Shown here: one piece after another, positions 1 through 11,500 of the stretch
How positions within the stretch are numbered: position 1 is the stretch's first letter
Layout: the number at the start of each line of letters is the position of its first letter
Assembly: GCA_012295275.1 (NCBI GenBank)
Contig: CM022679.1
Location: forward strand, 4,568,657 to 4,632,656
DNA from: Chrysomallon squamiferum
Lineage: Eukaryota; Mollusca; Gastropoda; Neomphalida; Peltospiridae
Reading direction: 5' to 3'
DNA: 64,000 bases
Translations under genes and position numbers: made by a program
The notes under the pieces: model-generated
The model's database searches: none
Seen by the model: only the letters and a program-made list of their open reading frames with translations
Told to the model about the DNA's origin: nothing

Positions 1-194
1 TATCTTTAAATTATTATTTCGACTAATTTTATATTTGGAATACAGGCATAAAGTTAAATACAGACTTTTAAAAGAAACAAAAAATGTGTTTTCGTATTTA
101 TAGGTGTATGTATATATTATTTTTATAAATTATAAAGTATTTCTGGCCATAAAGACGAGATTCAAAACGTTAGTAATTTTTAAAAATGAATGAA

Positions 195-198
<4 letters not shown>

Positions 199-250
<52 letters not shown>
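199..250. repeat. (TG)n microsatellite
   Basis: Uninterrupted TG dinucleotide run of about 52 bases, followed by degenerate TG-rich sequence to about 340. Confidence 0.95.
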
Positions 251-251
<1 letters not shown>

Positions 252-689
252 CTGAGTCTGTATGCATGTGTATGTATATGTTTTTGAATGTATATATGTG
301 TGTCTCTCTGTGTTTGTGTGTGCGTGTGTGTATGTGGGTGCCTGTGTTAGTGCAGATTGCCGTATTTATATGTGTATAAGTGTGACTTTCATATTAATAC
401 CAGTACGAGAAAATTCATAACAAATTAATTAAATTGAAATATGTACTGACTTGTTACTTGCATGAATATATATATTAGAGTGGTTAAGAACCACTCTGTT
501 ATAACAGAAGTAAATGACAGAGACAATTATGAAACACATTCGTGCGTTGATAAAATACATCCTGGCGTTATAAACATGAATTTGGCCAAATGCAATCTTT
601 ATATATTTCTGGGGGCGTCTTATACACGGATAAGTACGGTATGTTCTTTTTTATTTTTATTTTTTTTGGACTGTTCGTGTGGGTGTATG

Positions 690-1070
690 TTTGTGAACCT
701 TGCTTATGGCGTGTGTCGTATATTTAGAACCCCTATATATTTCGAGCTGGATGGTAAAGATTAGGATATTACTTCTTCCTGGTTTCAAGTCACATCGTTT
801 CTCAGAAATCTTAGTAAAGCGTACTTATAAAACTGTAATCAGATATATTTTATTAAACGTGTACATTACTTCAGTTCTATTTTAGTTCAAGGATGTAGTT
901 TGTTCAGCAATAATGAACAGACCAATAGATTCACTGGGACACAAATGGATTTTTTATTTTTTTTCAACCTTCCAAGAAAGGAATTTCAATTTATTCGTTT
1001 TCAAATTCCTGTCTGTCACAACGAGGCGCATATCGCGGACACGCTTGGCCTATTCTGTTTAGCATAATCA
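690..1070 (+). repeat. Dispersed element, copy in + orientation
   Basis: The segment containing CTCAGAAATCTTAGTAAAGC, then TTAGTTCAAGGATGTAGT, then GAACAGACCAATAGATTC matches, as reverse complement, sequence at 18400-18670 and 16540-16740. The shared order of several blocks over some 300 bases argues for a mobile or duplicated element rather than chance. No coding capacity is visible and the ends are not clearly defined, so the class is unknown. Confidence 0.6.
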
Positions 1071-1456
1071 GTGCTATATATTCCTTTTAAAATGCAAGCG
1101 GTTTTCATATTATCATTATCGAGATTTTAAGAAGTTCAAACAAGGGAATATAGTGTTACAGAATTAAAACAAAATAATGAATAACTTAATTAATTTTCTT
1201 CGTTATATTCTTCTTTCTTTCTTTTTCTTTTCTTTTTCTTCTTCTTCTTTATTACTACTATTCCTACTCCTATTTCCCCTATTTTTATTATTATTATTAT
1301 TATTTTTAATACAACGTTTTTTTTACTATACTACATTATTAACTATTCGCATCTAAATAAAAATATAGTCCACAACTACTGTTACATTTATCATTTTCAT
1401 CATTATCAAATAATCACAGATGTCATTTATTTATTTATTTATTTATTTATTAGAAA

Positions 1457-1665
1457 ATGGAGGAGAATGACGCGATCGCCATCGTTGGCGTAGGAGGGCG
1501 ATTTCCTGGCGCAAACAACATCGACGAGTTCTGGCAAGTGTTACTAAAGGGAGAGAATCATTTGAAAGAAATTCCACCAGAGAGATGGAATCTGGAGGCG
1601 TTTTATGACGATGATCCTGACGCACCTGGAAAGACTTATGCCAGAAAAGCTGGACTTTTATCAAA
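1457..1665 (+). CDS. PKS exon 1 (start of KS)
   Basis: Encodes the N-terminal KS segment beginning [19 protein letters not shown], the usual KS opening motif. The donor is TCAAA|GTAACA and leaves phase 2. Joining to exon 2 completes an Asn codon and gives the continuous KS reading LLSN-YDEFD. Confidence 0.85.
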
Positions 1666-2451
1666 GTAACATTACTTATTTATTTATCTATTTACGTATC
1701 ACCTTTTTTCTGCGTATCACGTCTTTATATTTCTGTTCATTCATTTTGAACCACAAATAAGAAGGATGCTTCATGTATATTTTACTCTAGCGATTTTATT
1801 GTGGAAAGTACATTGTTATTGATATTCATTTTATATAATTATTTATATTCATTGTTTGCGATTTCAGTTATGATGAATTTGATCACAAGCTGTTCGGAAT
1901 TCACTTTCAAGAAGCTGAGAGAATTGATCCGCAGCAGAAGTACGTACTGGAGTGTGTCTTCATGGCTTTACAAGATGCTGGAATCACCAGAGAAAATATA
2001 CAAGGCACCGACACCGCGGTCTACATAGGTATTGTAATTTAATATTTATATTTTAACACACACAGACACGCGCACACACATTATTACTATTACTATTACT
2101 ATTATGATTATTATTATTATTACTATTATTATTATTATAGTCTATTCCTATTATTACACAGATGATATAATGTTTGTATCTTTTTACTTTAATCATTTAA
2201 TTTTTATGTTTCAATATCATCACATTAGCACATTTAGCTTATTACATACGCACTCCCATATGTATATGCATGTATGAATATATGAATATATATATATATA
2301 TATATTATGAGTTTTATTGTTGTTATTGTTCTTTTTGTTGTTGTTGTCGTTGTTGCTTTTAGCAGATTCTTTTTATTACACAGATGTAACTTTTCTATAT
2401 TTATTTTACTCTCTCTATCTTTCGTTCTCTCTCTCTCTTTCTCACTCTCTT

Positions 2452-2514
<63 letters not shown>

Positions 2515-5500
2515 TATATTAACAATTTTCTCTGCAGGTCTTTTGAATGACGATTATAACGGAATGACAAGTATATACGACGTGAATCATTATAATGTCA
2601 CTGGTGGATCAAGCAGTCTTGTATCAGCTCGAGTTTCCTACACCTTTGATCTACGTGGGCCCTGTATGTCAGTGGACACGGCGTGTTCGTCGGCGTTGTT
2701 GTCCATCCACCTTGGCAGTCAAGCTCTCAGAACAGGTAGGAGATGTTATTAGTATCGAAGTCGTCATGATCGATTAAATTTAATAAATAATATTATCATC
2801 ATCAGTATTTGTTTGTTAATTCTAAAACCACTGCTATTACTACTACTACTACTACTACTACTTCTACTACTACTACTACTACTGTGACTATTACTGCAAC
2901 AACAACAGCTATTATAGCTAAATTACCTTTATTAATGTCATCACTTTTGTTCTTGTATATGTTCTTTTCATCTGTCGTTTCTTTCATTATTGTTATTACC
3001 ATTATTATTATTACCTTTATTATTATCGTTATCATTATTATTGTCGTTGTCGTTGTTGTAATGTTTCATGGTAACAGCAGCAATTAATGAGCATGCACTG
3101 CACTTACTACAACGTCAGTCCTATTAGAAATACTGATATCAATTTGAACTGTACCAAACACAAAATTAAATGAAAAAACATTTCTGTACAGGAGACTGCA
3201 ACATGGCGGTGTGTGGTGGGGTAAACGCTATTCTGATACCCGCCACGTTCGTACAGCTGACAAAAGCCAGGATGGTGTCGCCCACGGCGCAGTGTCACAC
3301 GTTCTCGGCCGATGCGGACGGATACGCCCGAGGAGAAGGATGTGGAATAGTTTTACTGAAAAGACTGTCTGACGTAAGTTAGTGTTTGTATGCGTGTGTG
3401 TATATACTTGTCTATGCGTTTTTCTATTTGAGTATTCTCTGTCTCTTGTACGTCTTCTGATTAGACTATTCGGGAAAACATTGGCACAGAAGGACAAAGT
3501 CCAATCACGACTTAACAAATCCCTTCAGATGCCGCTGACGAGACTCGAATGCATGGCACCCGTTCGCTGGCATACTGAAGGCCATTAAGACAGTGCGTAT
3601 ATATATATGAATATATGTATGCACCTCTTTTTTTCTTTCTACATAACTGTCAGAATACGTGTATTTGTGTGTGTATGTGTATCTGAACAAGAACATATTT
3701 GTGATTTGTATATAACACATTCTACGTGACATTTTCATAACGTGTTGTTGACATACGCTTTCTTTCCTATTTTCATCTCATAAATAATCAATTACGTCTA
3801 AAAGCTCTTTTATTTAATTCAACTTATTATATACATAAGCCTTAAGGCAAATTGTCGTTAAAAGGTATCTAATAGTGTATGCACTGATATCCAGTTTCTG
3901 CATGAATTGTTATTAGTAAAACTGCACAGATAAATTGTTTAGTCCAAACAAAAAGTAAAAAAAAACTGTTTTAGGACACACTAGTAAAAGGGATATCATC
4001 CGTTCTATATAGTAAACAGCTGAGATATAATACCGTATATATTTCGTTTATAATTTATATATAGATATATATAGCTACATATATACATATCCACACTATT
4101 ATATGCTTGTCATTCATTTTTAAATTTTCTATAAGATGTATCTGTATATGTGCTTGTGCGCGTGTATGTATGTGGTAAATATTCACCAAATAGCCAGTAT
4201 GAGATAACGTTAAATATTTTATTTATATTTCTTAAAATTTAATTGCTGTTTTATATTCTTACATTGTGTTCTACTGTTTTACACAGTATTCAAGAAATTA
4301 TATTTATTTATTTATTTATTTATTGTCACAATTTTTTTAATTAATATTTGATATATATGTATATATTTTTTGTATCATTTTATATTTTAAATTATTCCAA
4401 TTCAATTTATATGTTATACAAATAGATTTATGGAAAGAGAACATTATTAAACATATTTATGTACAAATTCTCTGTTCAGGCAATTAGAGATGCAGATAAG
4501 ATATGGGCGACAGTTGTAACTGGTACAAACCAAGATGGCCGAACGGTTACTCCTGTGACAGCGCCCTCTGGTGAACAACAGGAAGCGCTTCTGAGAACTG
4601 TTTACAAAAGAGCTAAAATTGACCCGTCTGACATAGATTACATTGAGGCTCATGGTAAATAAAACTTATTTACATAATTCATAAACGGTAGTGTGTTCTT
4701 TAATAACAAAACTATTTACCCTCTCAAGTGTATTGGCATAACATTTATTTTATATACATACAATGATTTAAAATATTTAAATTAACTCTGAAAGTTTTAT
4801 ATTTTTGTTTATTATTATTATTATTATTATTATTATATGTTTTTATATTTTTATTGTATATAATAACACGACAACCAACATGGTCGTAGTTGATATATAG
4901 AAGATGCGTCTTCTTAGAAAATTCTGATTTATCAAGATCATATAATTATTATTTTGTCGCCTGATAGTTGCATAATGTTATGTGCACTGTTTTTGTTTTA
5001 TTTCAGATTTTTTTATTTAATTTCTTTTCTTTTCTTTTCTTTTCTTTTATTTATTATTATTATAATTATTTTATTTTTTTATTTTTAGGGACCAAATATT
5101 ACCTGAAATACAGCATTATCTAGATTATGTAACTATTACTAAGTCAAAAACTAATTCTTATGATGATGATATAAATTAATGGGTTGTCAGATATTATTTC
5201 AAATATTGTACAATACTGGCAAAACAATTGTTTCAAAGTTATGCATTTTTTTTTCTGATCTACCAAAGTTTTTTTCTTAGGGACTGGAACAAAAGCTGGA
5301 GATCCCGTAGAAGTTCAGAGTTTAGGCAACTTTTTTCTGAGTTTGGCGAAACAGAAGAAGAGATATATTGGATCTGTGAAGACAAACATTGGTCATCTGG
5401 AACCCGCAGCTGGTGTAGCCGGACTCATCAAAGTCTTGCTCATGATGAAGAATAACAAGATTGTCAAGTCACTTTTGACAGGCGAGCAGAATCCAAACAT

Positions 5501-8500
5501 TGACTTCCGAAAGTTCTCTTTTGAAGTTCCCACTGAAGTTCATGACTGGGACAACCCTAAGAAAGTATCTTGCATAAATTCTTTCGGATTTGGTGGAAGC
5601 AATTGTCATGCCATTGTTACAAATTACAGAGAACCGCCCTGCGAGCTAAAACAAGAAAATGTGACACCTTTGCTGTTCTGCTTTTCTGGACAGAACATGA
5701 AAGGGCTAAAAGACAGTATCCAGGAATTTATTTCATTTGCAGAAACGAACCCAGCAGAAGATGTTCGAGCCATATCATTTACATCAACTGTAAGACGAGA
5801 TCACTTTCATGTGAGGAAGGCGGTTACGGCTAATTCACTGAATGAACTGGTGGCAAAACTGAAATCTGCACAAATGTCGGAATCGTCGCAGAGACGCAAA
5901 AGAATGATTTTCGTGTTTGGGGGAATGGGCACATCGTGGAACGGAATGTGTAAAGAACTCATGTCAGAGTTTGAAGTATTCAAAGAAAAGATTCTAGAGA
6001 TTGACAGCTGTTTGAAAGTTCACGAACCGTGGTCGCTGTATGAACGACTCATCAATGACTACAATGTGGAAGACTCTTTGTTCGGACCACTTTCCATATT
6101 TGCATGTCAAGTGGCACTGGCCACCCTTTGGAAACATCTGGGAATTAATCCTGACTGTATTGTTGGACAAAGCATAGGTGAAGTGGCAGCTTCTCATATT
6201 GCTGGAGTCTGGTCCCTTGAAGAAGCTGTGAAGATTATATTTTACAGAACCTCAGTCCTGTCTGATGCAACTGGGGGAAGAATGGTCATCTTTCGAAACA
6301 TTTCAGTTAAAAAACTTGAAAAACTGATTTCGAAATATGAAGGTAGAGCAAACATAGCGCTTTATTACAGTCCAAAATCGTGTTGTGTCAGTGGTGACGC
6401 TGATGCAGTTGAAGAGGTCGAAAAAGCTTGCATTAACGAAAATGGGATTAATCTGCTTCCACTGAAAGTCAACACAGCGTTCCACAGTCACCACACAGAA
6501 AAATCCAAAGACAAACTGCAAGAGCACTTGTCTGGCATGCAAGGCAGTAAACCTGATGTAGAAATCATATCAACAGTTACTGGAAAAGCAGCAACGGAAT
6601 CAGACTTTACAACACCAGCTTACTGGGCAGATAAATATCAGGCATCCGGTTCTGTTTGGTCCAGCTATTGTTAACGCCATTAGAATCGAATGTGTCAATG
6701 TCTTCGTTGAAATAGGTCCAAAACCTGTGCTCGGATCTCACATCAGTGACCTATTTACTGAGGAAAATGTTGTTGCAGTTCCTTCGATGAAACCGAATTC
6801 TGAACTCAGCTGTTTGATGGCAACAGTAGGGAAAATGTACGAACACGGCGTTAACTTCAACTGGAAGACCTTATTCAAGGAAACGGAACAAAATACTGAA
6901 CTACCTAGATACACTTTCTGCAGAAACAAATGTTTCTATATATCCGAAGGTTTTCGACAACAGCTCATGGGCTTAGATCATAGGAAAAATATTCATCCGT
7001 TTCTGAAAACAATTTACTACAAAGATTCAGGCTCTGATCACAAAATCATCATTTCACCAAACACAATAGGTAGTGTTTACGAACACAGATTTTCTGGAAC
7101 TATTCTCATCCCTGGCGCTCTGTACGGCGAGGTCGGCTTTGCTCTCGGACAACACTACTTTGGAAAAGAAGAAAGTAAGAACTTGAGGGTTTCACTAAAA
7201 TTCAGACACGCTGTCATACTGGAAAAGGATAAAATTGAAATACTTGACGTCGACATAATCAAAACAGAAAAACCGAAATCAATACGATTCGTGGTGCATA
7301 AACAAAACAAAGTGTACGTCAAGGGACAGGTCATTTGCGAAAAGTCGGAAAACGAGAAAATTAACATTGAAAACATACGAGAAAGATGTCCGCAAGAAAT
7401 CGAAAAAGATTTACTTTACAAGTATCTTCTAGAGTTTGGAATGACATTTGGAGAAATGCTGCAAATAGTTACAGAAACAGTGAGAGGCAAAACAGAAAGT
7501 TTGTCTCGAATATCGTTAAATACAGTGATCAAAGAAGAAATGAACGGAACCACGATTCACCCTGCGGTACTGGATGCCATGTTTCAGACTACAGCGACGT
7601 GCTATCCGGAGGATTCGGCTCTCCAAAGAGCTCTCCCCGTTCTGGTTGACGGTCTGAAAGTAAGAAGACCGGTTGAAGACCACATGATTGCTTACACTAG
7701 ACTCCTGAAAGGTGAATCCAGTTCATCGAAGCTCTTTTGTATCTCTTTGCTTACGGAAGAAGGGGAAGTCATAGCAGAGGTTGAGAAATATGTCTCTAAA
7801 ACTGTTGGCTCACAGAAAGAAGAAATCATGTACGAAATGCAGTGGCACTCCTCTGAAGAATTACAAACCAAAAATAGTCATCTTCTCCCAAACCAGAAAG
7901 TATTGGTGATTGCTGACAACAAAGAGAAAGTAATCCAGGAAACGGTTTCGTTTATAACAACGTGGAAGCCATTCTGAAATTTGATGTATCTTCACTATCA
8001 GTTTTTTCTGCAGTAGTATTTATATGTCAGGAAAAGAGCACTGAAAATATTTCAGGTTCCGATATGCTAGAAATAGTCACAAACTGTGCAATGAATCTGA
8101 GAAGACTGTTAATGCACTTGAGCAACCAAAGTGCGAGTGTCCCACTGTTCATAATCACTGAAAATGCAGTAAACATCGGCAACGACGTTTCAGTAGACTT
8201 GGTGACTGGATCGTGCTGGGGGTTTGTGATGACGGTGATGCGAGAGCAGATATATTCCTCGACAACCATCGTAGATGTTCACACAGACCACACTAACACG
8301 TTCCATGCTTTAATGTCAGCTGCTGTACAGTACCTTTTGTCTCAGAAGGGTAGCCAAGGAATTGCTGAATTAGTCATTGATCAAAATCACATTTGGCATC
8401 AACAACTGTTTCAAAGTGAAGATATACCAATATTTCGTATCAACAAACTGATCAGACCCGATAGAGCAATCTTGTTTTCTGAGAGTGAGAATATTATTTC

Positions 8501-11500
8501 TAATCCATTTTTTGAATATGACAGTCAAAACGAATTCGGTTCAAATTCACACACTGTAGATATTAGGACATCAAGCATAGTGATGCATAGCTCTTCACTT
8601 TTCCAGGAATGCGTTCCAGGTCGTCAGTCATCGATCTTTGGCACAAATATAATAACACTTGAAGGAGTTGGAAACGTCTCTACACAAAATGATGCAGAAG
8701 AGAATGTGGCGTTTTTATTTCCTTGCAATGCCGGTTCAGTAATCACAGTTCCCCTGCACTGCACGATAAATATCAAGAAAATTCCATTTTACACGCCAGG
8801 ACTTCTGACTAAACTGTATCTACTCTGGCACCATTGCCTGTTACTGGAAAAACAGCAGGAAATTATGAACAAATCTAAACACAGGTTCCAGCTGCCCTTT
8901 TGCAGATCTTGTAAAGGAAAACTAACAAATGTTGTCATTCTCTGTTCTGAAATGACTCTTTCAGTTGCAAAGGCACTTGCACTGATGCTCCAAGCGGAAA
9001 ATAACAAAAAGGACATTGAAATTCAAATATTTCATATCGACACTCACACCACTGTTCAAACGAATTACGAAACGATAATTTTCTCCACGGTTCAGATGAA
9101 AGGCAATGTTATTCAAGCAATCTGCAAATATTGGCCTGATGCTAAATATCTGATATGCATGGCTCAGTTGCTTCCTGCACATGCTGCTCAACAGCTAAGT
9201 AATTACAATCAAATGCTTGAGATCCACAGAATCAGATGTAATGATATTTTTACCTGCAGTTCAGTGATAGCTACACTGCCCAAACTGGCTGCGTGGATTT
9301 CAAACAAAAATAACTATGTCAAAGAAATAGCAGAAACATTAAAAGAACTTCCAAAAGACAAAATAAAATCCAGTATCCTTTCTATGATGCACTGCTCTAC
9401 CATTAAGGTTTTCGACAGCAGTGGTGTTAGTCATCTGCCAGTGAAATCTACAGAGAAAGATTTACTTCGTCCTGATGGTCTCTATGTTGTAGTAGGTGGT
9501 CTAACTGGCCTCGGACGGGAATGTGTCAAATTTCTGGCTGAGAGAGGAGCAGGCGCAATTCTGATTATGAATCGCCGAGAAGCACAGCGAGATCAAAAAG
9601 AGGAACTAAAAGAACTGGAGACTTGCTTTGGCTGTAAAATTGTTGCCGATCAGGTTGATGTCACGGACATGTTATCTTTGGAAAATTCTCTGAAAGCAGT
9701 TGAAGCTAAATTACCAAAATATAAGTTCAAAGGAGTTTTCTTCGGAGCTGGAGTTCTTGCAGACACGACAATGATCAATATGACAAAAGACATGTTTCAG
9801 AAGGCGGCTTTACCCAAGATACAAGGTGCGTGGAATATGCATTTTCTCACCAAAAACATCCCTCTTGACTTCTTCATCATGCATTCTTCAGTTGCAGCAG
9901 TATTTGGAAACCCTGGGCAGTCAAACTATGGAGCAGCCAACGCCTTCCTAGATTCATTAGCGCACAACCGCAGACAGGCTGGACTTGCAGCACAGAGCAT
10001 CAACTGGGGACCTCTTAAACTTGGAATGTTGAACGAGAAACCCGAGCTTGTGCAAGCATTAGAAAGAGCAGGATATATTCCTCTTAGCGTTGAAGAGATC
10101 CATAAATGTCTTCTTTCCGCACTTATGTTAGACAAGCCTTCCATCTTGGCAGCCAAATTTAACTACAGTCAGTTAGCCAACAGCATTCTTCATGAGAACA
10201 ATGACGTACTGGAGTTCAAAGTAAGCTCTATCCTTGATATTCCGACAGCTGAAAATGTCAAAAATGACACCTCAGATATCAAACAACACATCAGCATAGA
10301 ACAGCTTAAAAATATGGACAGTAGTAAACGACTTGAAACGGTAAGAAAATTCATCATTGAACTGTTGGGAAATGTTCTCAGCTTCTATCTAGCAGCTTTC
10401 GATTTAGATAAAGGTGTGCAAGAGTTGGGATTGGACTCGATGCAAGCAATGACCACCAGCAACCAAATCAACCAAACGTTTCGTGTACGGATCACTCCGG
10501 CTGGTCTTTTACAGCAAAACCTGACAGTAAATGGGATCACAGAGCAAATTAATTCCTCTTTGTTTAATCAAGACCATTCACCTGTTATTGTAGATCCTAA
10601 CAGCACTTCAGCTTTACTTGAACAGTCACTGTCTTACATGGAGCATGTTTTCTATAAGATGTACTCTGAAAACCCTGCTGACCCCAGTTTATTTTTCCTG
10701 GCTGAATTAACACTTCCAGACTCTGCAGCCAATCCAGAACTGTGGAGAAGGGTATCCGCAGAGCTGATGTCAAGACACGAAGTTCTGAGGACTACGTTTG
10801 AAAAAGTGCCGGAAAGTGAAAACTTCAGATGGAACGTGAAGAGAAAAGTGAATGCAGTAGGAATGAAACCTGATTTCACGGTACTGGAAACAGAACAGTT
10901 GGCTGAAATAGAACAGAAAACAAAAGAAGCTTTTCATTTAGAAACAAAAGGTCCACTTCGCTTTATTCTGATTCATGGTAAAACATCGCGTTTGAGAATA
11001 GTGTATAACAACATCGGCTTTGATATGCAAGCCATTGGCGTGATATTTCAAGATCTTATAACAGTTTTTATCTCTGTCCAGTTTATGCTGACACTTCTAG
11101 ATCTGAAAACTGTGGGAGGAAGTCTGATAGTCGTGGAGATGGAGAAGATACTGCAGGAGAAGGGTGATGAACTGAAACACTTCTGGAAACATACACTTGA
11201 TGTTGATATTCCAGAAATTAGCTTAGGCGATGTAAATCTTCAGAGAGAAGTGACATTTGAAACATTTGGAAAAGAAAAGGTAACTCTGACACGTGATGTT
11301 TATGAATCACTTCAACGACTGTCCATGTCAACTGGCTTGAGCATGTTCAAGCTGCTGGCCTCAGCTTATCAACTACTACTCCATCTGACATCCGGTGAAG
11401 CCGTTGTCGTTCTTCTAGCTGCAGTCGACGTCAAGCAGTACATTGGAAGCGTCAGTCACGCCGTGGGGAGGGGAGCAAATCTCATTCCTTTGTTATCCAC

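Larger units (their letters stand above)
1..1456. other. 5' flank of the PKS gene, no gene seen
   Basis: AT-rich non-coding sequence. It holds a (TG)n tract at 199-250 and, at about 690-1070, a copy of a dispersed element that recurs in inverted orientation at about 16540-16740 and 18370-18740. T-rich pyrimidine runs precede the PKS start. The last bases before the start (TTTATTTATTAG then AAA) could be a splice acceptor, so an untranslated upstream exon is possible. I see no open reading frame here that resembles a known protein; those present are low-complexity translations of repeats. Confidence 0.7.
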
